A stretch of DNA of 12,862 bases, taken from assembly GCA_002389295.1 (NCBI GenBank), contig DGOE01000087.1:1-12862 (forward strand), in the 5' to 3' direction. Both the position numbers and the translations under genes were made by a program. Below are positions 6,572 to 12,862 of this stretch, in pieces (position 1 is the stretch's first letter; every line of letters starts with the position of its first letter). Under the pieces are notes generated by a model. It was not told where the DNA came from, ran no database searches, and saw only the letters and a program-made list of their open reading frames with translations. This DNA is from Flavobacteriales bacterium UBA4474. GTDB lineage: Bacteria > Bacteroidota > Bacteroidia > Flavobacteriales_D > Sanyastnellaceae.

Positions 6572-7184
6572 GGCGCGAAGGTATGACGTGGATTTCGGCA
6601 AACAGAGGTTGACTTTGGCCGATTCGCAGGTGCTGCCGGATTCTTCGGCAACGGTATTTCATCACGACGGTAGCCCCATGGATCCTGCTGCCCAGTGGCT
6701 CAAAACGGCCAACCATGCCTGGGTGGTTTGTCCTGATCTGGAAACAGCATGGGCATCTTTTAACAGACACACCGAAGACATCCACGCCGCCGGCGGGCTG
6801 TTGACCAAAGCCGATGGCGCGCTCTTGTGCATCCACAGGCTCGGCCACTGGGACCTGCCCAAAGGCAAAGTGGAAGCCGGAGAAGATTTGCCGACAGCCG
6901 CCGCGCGCGAGGTCAATGAGGAATGCGGGGTGCCACTGCCCATTGTCGGAGCCCCATTTGCCACCACCTACCACATTTATGGCCAGGCGCAACAGCTCAT
7001 GAAGGTCACCCACTGGTATTCCATGCGGCCCAGTCCAGGAACGGAAGATGTGGCACTGGTGCCGCAAACCGAGGAGGGCATCACAGAGGTGCGCTGGGCG
7101 CAACCTGCAGAAGTCGCCGCGCTCGAAAAAGGCGCTTTCGGCAACATTGCCCGGCTTATGAGCGCTTGGCGAGCCAGTCAATGA
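6570..7184 (+). CDS. Nudix hydrolase
   Basis: The 204-residue product contains a perfect Nudix box GX5EX7REUXEEXGU from G99 to V121, with R113, E114, E117 and E118 as the metal-binding and catalytic set. These enzymes hydrolyse a nucleoside diphosphate linked to another group. The substrate cannot be told from sequence. About 80 N-terminal residues precede the Nudix domain, with the opening RYDVDFGKQRLTL that is common in Bacteroidota versions found next to pyrE. The ATG at 6570 is chosen because this conserved segment follows immediately. A longer upstream reading would run inside pyrE and is rejected. The 3' end overlaps the convergent gene by 29 bases. Confidence 0.9.
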   Translation: MARRYDVDFGKQRLTLADSQVLPDSSATVFHHDGSPMDPAAQWLKTANHAWVVCPDLETAWASFNRHTEDIHAAGGLLTKADGALLCIHRLGHWDLPKGKVEAGEDLPTAAAREVNEECGVPLPIVGAPFATTYHIYGQAQQLMKVTHWYSMRPSPGTEDVALVPQTEEGITEVRWAQPAEVAALEKGAFGNIARLMSAWRASQ

Positions 7185-8715
7185 GGGCCGGCCCCGGCAG
7201 AGGCGGCTCAGATGGAGTGGGCTGCAGGCCGGGACCACTGTGGCGCATGCGCGGCAAGGATCGGATTTCAAACACCTCGGTCCAGCGGATGTCTCCTCCT
7301 GCGTGGAGCAATTGATACGGCATGCGGGACAATCCGCCGTTGCGCACAGCGGCGTCGCGCACCAACCGCTCAAAAGCAGGCCAATCGCTGCCTGCATCCA
7401 CCACCACCCAGGTCAGGTCACGGGGCAACGCCGCACCATTTCTGCGCTTGCGGCCTTGGCTGGACGACATCATGCGCTCCAAGACCTGCAGCTGAACCAG
7501 CGTAGAGGGGGCACCCGCGTCAATCCACAGCCAGGCCACCGGCCCCGAACCGCTGACCTCCTCCAACCGCACCAGGTCACCACTGCCTGAGAAAATCCGC
7601 AACGCCTTGGGCAACGGGCCTTTTGGCATGTGCAGTTGAAGCAGCCGCTCAGCATGCGCCACGTTTGTTCCATGCAATGATGTCTTCAGGAGCAATGTGC
7701 GCATGGGTTCGGGCAATGCCCGCGCACGGGAAAACCGCGCAGGAGGCCCGTATCCAAAACCGCCATCCCCGATCCGCGCCAGAAACCAAGCCAATGTCAT
7801 GCCCTCATTGGGACCATCCCACCACTGCCCCGTCACCGCCGAGAGGCTATCCAATGAACCGGCGGCCCAGGCGCGGCCAAAGGCCGCCCGCTCTTCCTTT
7901 GAAAAAGAATCCAATGTCGCAAAACGATCCAGTCCTTGCCGAAACAGCGCCACTTCTGCCGCATCATGGGGTTGGGGTGCCCCTTTCGCAATCCAATGCG
8001 CGCGGAACGCCGCCAAACTGTCCGGATGTAAATCGGGCAGCACCCCCCAGCGAAGGGCACCGATATACTCCCGCACAGCCCCCGCAGGAATCCTCACCAG
8101 CAGCGAATCAAAAGCCAGCGAAAAAGCCAGCGCGTGGGCAGACCACAGCGAATCCCTGTCGACCGCACCTGCGGCCCCTCCGAAGGGCGAACCCAACAGT
8201 GCCCCTGCGCTGCGCTGCACCTCCTCGGAAGCACCGCCCCACAGCAAGGATTGCTGAATGTCCGCCGCTGCGGTAGCAGCGTATCGGTTCACCAATGCCT
8301 GCGCTTCGGCCACCAAGACCGGCGTCCACGGCACACTGTCCGTACCAGACCACAACACATCACCGGGCCGAGCGGTAAACGGTGCGCCACCCTTCTCAGA
8401 AGCGCGCAGCGCAGCGCCCTCCACAAAAGGGCCGCAAACGGGCAATGACCAGATCACGCCGGCACATTCCAACTCCAAAAAATGCAACCGGCCATCGTCC
8501 GGCCAAGTGACATTCACCTCTCCCAGAAATGAAGTCTGCCCTTCGCTCACTGCGTCTCGGGTGGCAGAAAATGGGTGGTATTCGCTCAGCCGATAAGGGC
8601 GGTTCTCCAATCCTTCCAATGTGAAATTGGCTCCCGTCTCCTGGGAATAGCCCATGCTGACCCCGAGCATACAGGCACAAGTAGCCCAAAGCAAAAGCCC
8701 CGCTGAGCGCCTCAT
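7156..8715 (-). CDS. Exported protein with CXXC-less thioredoxin-like C-terminal domain
   Basis: This 519-residue protein starts with a signal peptide (RR then a hydrophobic stretch, likely cleavage in GYS-QE near residue 24). A long Ala/Leu/Asp-rich middle region, probably helical, has no family I recognise. The last 150 or so residues resemble the TlpA/redoxin fold: a strand WLWIDAG where CXXC would normally follow, a second strand LTWVVVDAG followed by SDWPAFERLV, and a SLPRM segment that fits the cis-proline turn. The redox cysteines are missing, so disulfide chemistry is unlikely. ATG at 8715 is chosen because the signal peptide follows at once; it leaves 1 base after the coaD stop. The domain call is by pattern only. 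Confidence 0.7.
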   Translation of the reverse strand: MRRSAGLLLWATCACMLGVSMGYSQETGANFTLEGLENRPYRLSEYHPFSATRDAVSEGQTSFLGEVNVTWPDDGRLHFLELECAGVIWSLPVCGPFVEGAALRASEKGGAPFTARPGDVLWSGTDSVPWTPVLVAEAQALVNRYAATAAADIQQSLLWGGASEEVQRSAGALLGSPFGGAAGAVDRDSLWSAHALAFSLAFDSLLVRIPAGAVREYIGALRWGVLPDLHPDSLAAFRAHWIAKGAPQPHDAAEVALFRQGLDRFATLDSFSKEERAAFGRAWAAGSLDSLSAVTGQWWDGPNEGMTLAWFLARIGDGGFGYGPPARFSRARALPEPMRTLLLKTSLHGTNVAHAERLLQLHMPKGPLPKALRIFSGSGDLVRLEEVSGSGPVAWLWIDAGAPSTLVQLQVLERMMSSSQGRKRRNGAALPRDLTWVVVDAGSDWPAFERLVRDAAVRNGGLSRMPYQLLHAGGDIRWTEVFEIRSLPRMRHSGPGLQPTPSEPPLPGPALIDWLAKRS

Positions 8716-8716
8716 T

Positions 8717-9199
8717 TCATGCACCCCGCTGTCCAAGATCCACCGCATCGGGGACAAAACGCGTGACATCGCCTCCATGGTGTGCAATGTCGCGCACCAC
8801 GCTGCTCGAAATGGCAGCGAATTCAGGATCGGTAAACAAAATCATCGTCTCCAGCGTGGCGTCCAAGTGCTTGGTCATTTGGGCAATGGTCCGCTCATAT
8901 TCGAAGTCACCCCCATTGCGCACGCCGCGAAGGAGCCACCCCGCCTGCTGGGCGTGACAATAATCCACCGTCAGTCCCTCAAAGGCATCGACCCTGACAT
9001 TGTCCAAGTCGGCAAACGTCCGGCGGCACCAATCCATCCGGTGTTCGAGCGGAAACATGCCCTGTTTGTCTTGATTGACGCCGATGGCGACGATGACCTC
9101 GTCAAACAAGCCCGCCGCGCGGCGGAGGATGTTTTCGTGGCCACGGGTGATGGGGTCAAACGACCCAGGAAAAACGGCACGGCGGAAAGAATCACTCAT
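8717..9199 (-). CDS. coaD: Phosphopantetheine adenylyltransferase
   Basis: CoaD transfers AMP from ATP to 4'-phosphopantetheine, giving dephospho-CoA, the penultimate step of coenzyme A synthesis. The 160-residue length is normal. Visible motifs are FPGSFDPITRGH (10-21, the nucleotidyltransferase T/HxGH), the RGVRNGGDFEYE segment (91-102) and ISSSVVRD (130-137). The ATG at 9199 gives the usual short lead before the first strand; an upstream start would add residues not seen in the family. It overlaps the rsmD end by 8 bases, implying coupling. Confidence 0.96.
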   Translation of the reverse strand: MSDSFRRAVFPGSFDPITRGHENILRRAAGLFDEVIVAIGVNQDKQGMFPLEHRMDWCRRTFADLDNVRVDAFEGLTVDYCHAQQAGWLLRGVRNGGDFEYERTIAQMTKHLDATLETMILFTDPEFAAISSSVVRDIAHHGGDVTRFVPDAVDLGQRGA

Positions 9200-9746
9200 C
9201 GGAAGCACCTTCTGTGAAATCAAAGAAACTGAAATGAACGTGACCGTACTTCCTCATTTCCACAAATCCGGGCTCCTCTGAGAAGTCCCTGCGGTCGCCG
9301 TGCTCGAGAACGAACAGCCCACCGGCGGCAACCAGCCCCGCTGCGCGCACCATGCCGGGCAACTCGGGCAACCGAGGTTCGGTATAGGGCGGATCGGCAA
9401 ACACCAGGTCAAATTGGGTCACGGCCTTTCCGAGAAAGGCAAAGGCATCTGCCCGCAGAATACGGATGGCGTCCAATTCGAAGGCCAGTGCCTGCTTGTG
9501 GATGTACTTGCACGCCCCGGCGTCCTTTTCGACAGCGGTCACATGGAGCGCCCCGCGGCTCGCCAATTCATAGGACACGGCGCCCGATCCCGCGAAGAGA
9601 TCCAAGGCCTCAAGGCCGTCCAAATCCAACCGCGAGCGCAAGAGATTAAACAGGCCTTCTCGACCGAAATCGGTGGTGGGCCGGCCCTTGAATTGGCGGG
9701 GAGGCGAGAACCGGCGCCCCTTGAGGACGCCCCCGATCACGCGCAT
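9192..9746 (-). CDS. rsmD: 16S rRNA (guanine(966)-N2)-methyltransferase
   Basis: RsmD methylates G966 of 16S rRNA in the assembled small subunit using S-adenosylmethionine. The 184-residue product begins MRVIGGVLKGRR as usual and has RPTTDFGREGLFNLL (22-36). The SAM-binding motif is DLFAGSGAVS (49-58) and the catalytic motif DPPY is at 118-121. It overlaps DUF3822 upstream by 10 bases and coaD downstream by 8. The DUF3822-rsmD pair is a recurrent Bacteroidota arrangement, and rsmD-coaD adjacency is widespread in bacteria. Confidence 0.95.
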   Translation of the reverse strand: MRVIGGVLKGRRFSPPRQFKGRPTTDFGREGLFNLLRSRLDLDGLEALDLFAGSGAVSYELASRGALHVTAVEKDAGACKYIHKQALAFELDAIRILRADAFAFLGKAVTQFDLVFADPPYTEPRLPELPGMVRAAGLVAAGGLFVLEHGDRRDFSEEPGFVEMRKYGHVHFSFFDFTEGASDE

Positions 9747-10597
9747 CGAATCAACTGAATAACGGGCAGGAAGTGTTGCCGCTGCAGACCGGTCACAGCG
9801 CCCAGGGCGGGAATGAACCGTCCATAGTGCAAGTCGACGGTGGCGAAATGCCGTTGAAATGCCAAGTGCACCTCTCCTGCTGGCTTGACCGCACCACTCA
9901 ATTGAATCGCCACATCATCTCCAAAGCCGAGGGTGTGCAAGAGGTGAACAGAACGGTACACCGCATCGGCCGGAGTCCCTGCCGCATGACAAACCGAAGC
10001 CGCCAATCCATCCCCATCGAGCAGCACCAAGTCCACCGTGCCTTCCCTGAGGTGCACAGCCAATGCCTTGCGGTCCCGCTGACGCTCTTCGCGAATAAAG
10101 GCTTCGGCCAAGACCGCGCGCGGATGGCGAAAAGCCATCGTGGGCACCAAGGTGGACAGCGCCTGACGCAAGGTGTAATCGGGAGAGTGAATGACCAGGT
10201 AAGGCGAGCCCACCACTTCTGCAGCCTCCGTGCCGAGGTGACGCAGGCCTGTCTCCGCCTCCAACCACTCTACATCCGTAGCCTCACTGCGAAGCGCCTC
10301 GGGCACCACCGTCGCCGCGCCATCGGCCATCCAAGTGACGGTTCCCGAGCGCTCGCGGCCGTTTTGTTCGGCCAACCACTGTCCCCGCTCCTGCATGCGC
10401 GCGGGACCGGGAGCGGCCCGCCACGCGTGGAATCCCGCCTCCAGCAGGACACTGCTGTCCTCTGAAGTCCGCAACCAACGCACGGCATGTCCGGAATCAA
10501 AAACCCACAACGGGAAGGCCCCTTCCGGCAAATCCTGTGTGCCGTCCAGCGCAGTGAGCGTAAAATCGGGCTGGCCCTTATTGGCGCCAGTTACCAT
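9737..10597 (-). CDS. DUF3822 family protein (PilM/actin-like fold)
   Basis: This 286-residue protein is recognised as DUF3822, mainly from its position directly before rsmD and its organisation. It has two similar alpha/beta halves, with VVPEALRSEATD near the middle of the first and VDLVLLDGDGLAASVCHAAGTPADAVYRSVHLL in the second (split here by a turn after LDGDG). The family is predicted to have an actin-like, PilM-related fold; its role is unknown. No signal peptide is present, so it is probably cytoplasmic. The ATG at 10597 overlaps the end of the preceding membrane-protein gene by 20 bases. The family call rests on memory of the family and synteny. Confidence 0.75.
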   Translation of the reverse strand: MVTGANKGQPDFTLTALDGTQDLPEGAFPLWVFDSGHAVRWLRTSEDSSVLLEAGFHAWRAAPGPARMQERGQWLAEQNGRERSGTVTWMADGAATVVPEALRSEATDVEWLEAETGLRHLGTEAAEVVGSPYLVIHSPDYTLRQALSTLVPTMAFRHPRAVLAEAFIREERQRDRKALAVHLREGTVDLVLLDGDGLAASVCHAAGTPADAVYRSVHLLHTLGFGDDVAIQLSGAVKPAGEVHLAFQRHFATVDLHYGRFIPALGAVTGLQRQHFLPVIQLIRCA

Positions 10598-11498
10598 CGG
10601 TGTGCGCTTCTACGAGCGAACCGAAACGAAGGGTGTCCTTCTTGACGTTGGCCCGTCCGAACGGCGTTGGATCCTGCACCTTGATGGCGCTGACCGTGAG
10701 TCCGCTCTGATTGACGTAGGTGGTGTCGATCATGAACCGCGTACCCGAAGTGGGGCTGAAACTCAGCGAATCCATGTCAACCGGAGGCAGCTTTTTGTCT
10801 GCCCGCTGCTGGGGGGTAAAGTTCTCTGCAAAAAATGAGGTGTACAGCGTATCCCTGACCTTGTATGCCACGGCATCGGCGGTAATGCTATCGAGCAGGG
10901 TTTGCTCATCCCACGCCATCTCAGCGGCAATGCCCGGCACATCCGAGCGCTTGATCACGTATCCTTCTTCGTAGCTCTGCGCCTCGGGCAAGGTGTCGTG
11001 GAAAGAGCCGATCGAAAAGTTGAGCGGCACCAAGGGGGCATTGATAAAGGTGAAAAGGGTGTCAAAACTGTCGGTAAACGCACCGTTCACCTCCTTGTAC
11101 GCCAGCTGTGCATCGCGAATGTCCGTGAGGCGCTGGATGGTGATGGCATTGACCTTGGCCTGGTCCTTCAAGAACTGCTCCTCATCGAGCACCGAATTGG
11201 TGGATGCCATGAAGAAGTAGGCGGCGCTGCCGATGCCGACCACGAGCATCACACGGTAGGCCTTTTGCGGGATGCGCTCCAGCACTGCCGGCATGGCCAA
11301 CACGGCACTGATGATCAAAGCCAGTCCGGCAAAGAGCATATCTGTGGGTTGGCTGAGGTCAGCGGTATCCGTGGAAGCCAAAAGGCTGCGGATATAGACG
11401 GAGGTCCATGCGATACCAGCCACCAAAAGAATGGCGCTGAAGCTGTGGCTGCGGACGAGGAACAGGAGGTTCCGGTATTTGTCGTTCGAATCGTTCAT
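10578..11498 (-). CDS. Three-span membrane protein with pilin-like motif
   Basis: This 306-residue protein of unknown function has hydrophobic spans at about 18-38, 51-71 and 80-98, then a long C-terminal part outside the membrane. At 127-148, IRDAQLAYKEVNGAFTDSFD lies in a helix after the last span and resembles the motif in type II pseudopilins and type IV pilins. There, a helix with AxxxY is followed by G-x-[FY] and a short loop. The rest is rich in Asp, Thr and Tyr (DTTYVNQSG near 258-266) and may be beta-structured. The ATG at 11498 begins a normal N-terminus; the frame stays open for 624 bases further upstream but that runs antisense into the helicase and is rejected. It is the first gene of a five-gene overlapping set and precedes DUF3822. 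Confidence 0.75.
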   Translation of the reverse strand: MNDSNDKYRNLLFLVRSHSFSAILLVAGIAWTSVYIRSLLASTDTADLSQPTDMLFAGLALIISAVLAMPAVLERIPQKAYRVMLVVGIGSAAYFFMASTNSVLDEEQFLKDQAKVNAITIQRLTDIRDAQLAYKEVNGAFTDSFDTLFTFINAPLVPLNFSIGSFHDTLPEAQSYEEGYVIKRSDVPGIAAEMAWDEQTLLDSITADAVAYKVRDTLYTSFFAENFTPQQRADKKLPPVDMDSLSFSPTSGTRFMIDTTYVNQSGLTVSAIKVQDPTPFGRANVKKDTLRFGSLVEAHTDGNWRQ

Positions 11499-11624
11499 GC
11501 TCGTGGGCGCAAATGGGTGCGAATCAAGCGGGGCGAAGCTAAGGAATACCCGGCGGACAGCCACCCCACAGGACCGTACTTTGCCCTTCGCGGCAAGCAA
11601 CTTGTCGACGCACCCTGTCCTACC
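11499..11624. promoter_or_regulatory. 126-base divergent intergenic region
   Basis: This is the only sizeable gene-free stretch. It must carry promoters for the minus-strand five-gene run and probably for the helicase. The best forward match is TACTTTG at 11577-11583, which is the -7 consensus TAnnTTTG with one base missing, and it has no clear partner element upstream. No hairpin followed by a T-run, repeat or riboswitch-like structure was noticed. Confidence 0.4.
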
Positions 11625-12862
11625 GTGTCCCAATCTCCCACAGCAGAAGAAGTTGAAGACCGCCTGCGGGCAGCCTTTCCGCACGCTCCGACCGACAGTC
11701 AGGGAGCGCTCATGCACGCGCTCGGGCGGTTCCTTACCAGCCCCCAACCCCGCTGTTGTCTCGTCGTCCGGGGCTACGCCGGAACGGGCAAGACGACCAC
11801 GATGGCCGCCCTCGTCAGGGTCCTGCGCGACCTGCGCAGACCGGCAGAGCTTCTCGCACCGACCGGCCGCGCCGCCCAAGTGATGGGCCGCTATGCCGGC
11901 CTCCAAGCCAGTACCATCCACCGCCGCATCTACCTGCGCAAACCCACTGCCGACGGCGGCACATCGGCCACCATCGCTCCTTACACCCGCAAAGGCGCGG
12001 TCTTCATCGTCGACGAGGCCTCCATGATCGGGCGCGACAGCGGCCTCCGCCAATCGGGCGCCGCCGGCACAGGGTTCCGCTACCGCGACCTCCTCTCCGA
12101 CCTCTTCGAATTCTGCCTCCAAGCCCCCGGCAGCCGCATCATCCTCGTCGGCGACGACGCCCAGCTGCCTCCGGTCGGCAGCCCGATTTCACCCGCCCTC
12201 GACGGCCCCAAGCTGGCCCGCGAGTTCGACCTCACCCTCGCCGAGCGCACCCTCGACGACGTCGTCCGCCAAGAACTCGACAGCGGCATCCTCGCCAACG
12301 CCCACGCCCTGCGTCAAGACATCGCCCTCGCCAAGGACCTCCCCGAAGACGTCAAGGCCCCGCTCCCCCAATTCACCAGCGCCCCCTACCCGGACCTCCA
12401 CATCGTCACCGGCAACGACCTCGCCGAACTGCTCGACGACCTCCACCACCGCCACGGCGAGCAGGACGTCGTGATCATCACACGGTCCAACAAAAGGGCC
12501 AACGATTTCAACGAGCAGATCCGCCGCCGCATCCTCTGGCGCGAGGAAGAAATCGACGCCGGCGACCGCCTCATGGTGGTCCGCAACAATTACCACTGGC
12601 TCAAAGAAAACGACGCTTACCCCACCGACCTCATCGCCAACGGCGACACCCTTGTGGTCCAAAAAATCGTGCGCCGTTTCGAACGCTACGGCCTGCGCTA
12701 CGCCACGGCCGATCTGAAAATGGAGGACTTCCCCGACGCCCCGAGCTTCGAAGCCGCCATCATGCTGGACGCCCTCCACGTCGATGGCCCCAGCCTGCCT
12801 GGCGCCCGCATGAAGACGCTCTTCGAAGACGTCATGCTCGACTACAGCCACCTCGGCAGCAA
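11625..12862 (+). CDS. RecD/Pif1-like SF1B DNA helicase (3' end beyond window)
   Basis: The first 412 codons of an ATP-dependent 5'-3' DNA helicase of the RecD/Pif1 group are present; the gene runs off the right edge. Motifs are clear: FPHAPTDSQ (18-26, Q-motif region), Walker A GYAGTGKTT (50-58), APTGRAA (78-84, motif Ia), DEAS (130-133, Walker B), GDDAQLPPVG (176-185, motif III) and ITRSNKRAN with the sensor Arg. The C-terminal motifs V and VI would follow beyond the edge. The start is inferred as GTG at 11625 because it places the conserved FPHEPTxxQ-like segment about 18 residues in, as in Bacteroidota relatives. Its codons end overwhelmingly in C, and G+C is near two thirds in sampled lines. 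It may act in replication restart or repair; no RecB or RecC partner is seen here. Confidence 0.92.
   Translation, partial: MSQSPTAEEVEDRLRAAFPHAPTDSQGALMHALGRFLTSPQPRCCLVVRGYAGTGKTTTMAALVRVLRDLRRPAELLAPTGRAAQVMGRYAGLQASTIHRRIYLRKPTADGGTSATIAPYTRKGAVFIVDEASMIGRDSGLRQSGAAGTGFRYRDLLSDLFEFCLQAPGSRIILVGDDAQLPPVGSPISPALDGPKLAREFDLTLAERTLDDVVRQELDSGILANAHALRQDIALAKDLPEDVKAPLPQFTSAPYPDLHIVTGNDLAELLDDLHHRHGEQDVVIITRSNKRANDFNEQIRRRILWREEEIDAGDRLMVVRNNYHWLKENDAYPTDLIANGDTLVVQKIVRRFERYGLRYATADLKMEDFPDAPSFEAAIMLDALHVDGPSLPGARMKTLFEDVMLDYSHLGS

Noticed and set aside
7623..8276. Two long plus-strand frames rich in Pro, Arg and Ala (7623-8276 and 7697-8257)
   Set aside because: Both are antisense to the exported protein gene and overlap one another, as expected from GC-rich coding DNA.
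8654..9217. A 187-codon plus-strand open frame
   Set aside because: It is antisense to coaD, whose motifs are unambiguous.
9773..10465. A 230-codon plus-strand open frame
   Set aside because: It is antisense to DUF3822 and has a composition typical of a shadow, with no recognisable domain.
11499..12122. N-terminal extension of the three-span membrane protein by 208 codons
   Set aside because: The extension crosses the divergent intergenic region and runs antisense into the helicase. The normal start is the ATG at 11498 just before the first hydrophobic span.
12189..12851. A 220-codon open frame on the minus strand, rich in Val, Glu, Asp and Gly
   Set aside because: It is fully antisense to the helicase, whose C-ending codons create G-starting codons on the other strand. 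The composition is typical of such a shadow and no motif is seen.

Overview
The window looks like a chromosomal segment of a fairly GC-rich member of the Bacteroidota, most likely the Flavobacteriales or a relative. I infer this from gene content and order: DUF3822, rsmD, coaD and a RecD-like helicase lie together, and a Nudix gene, pyrE, an SRPBCC gene, birA and rsfS lie together. Both groupings are familiar from that phylum. Clear Shine-Dalgarno sequences are also largely absent. No database search was possible, so the taxonomy is an inference.

Region 1 (84-4151, plus strand) is a four-gene operon in which every junction is a 1- or 4-base start/stop overlap. Gene 1 is a striking single-polypeptide fusion: a ferredoxin-NAD(P)H reductase module (FAD and NAD(P)H sites), a plant-type [2Fe-2S] domain, one membrane span, and a domain with five CXXCH haem motifs. 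Gene 2 is an outer-membrane beta-barrel resembling the alginate-export/porin family. Gene 3 is a membrane-anchored DUF3365/Tll0287-like protein with one CXXCH. Gene 4 is a small membrane protein with two HX13H pairs, the bis-haem signature of ferric reductases and NADPH oxidases. Together they predict a path for electrons from cytosolic NAD(P)H through FAD, [2Fe-2S] and haems to the periplasm, and possibly through the outer membrane. This is the candidate novel system in the window; its substrate and direction cannot be read from sequence.

Region 2 (4152-7184) is compact housekeeping: rsfS (minus), birA (plus), an SRPBCC protein and pyrE (minus, coupled), and a Nudix hydrolase (plus). The operon of region 1 converges on rsfS with no spacer (stop codons back to back as TGATCA), and the pyrE and Nudix start codons overlap on opposite strands within CATG.

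Region 3 (7156-11498, minus strand) is a tightly overlapping run of five genes, in transcription order: a three-span membrane protein with a pilin-like motif, a DUF3822 (PilM/actin-like) protein, rsmD, coaD, and an exported protein ending in a thioredoxin-like domain that has lost its CXXC.

Region 4 (11625 to the window end, plus strand) is a RecD/Pif1-like SF1B helicase, incomplete at the right edge and visibly richer in G+C than the left end. No tRNA, rRNA, CRISPR array, insertion sequence or long repeat was seen. The only intergenic stretch over 100 bases is the 126-base divergent gap at 11499-11624.
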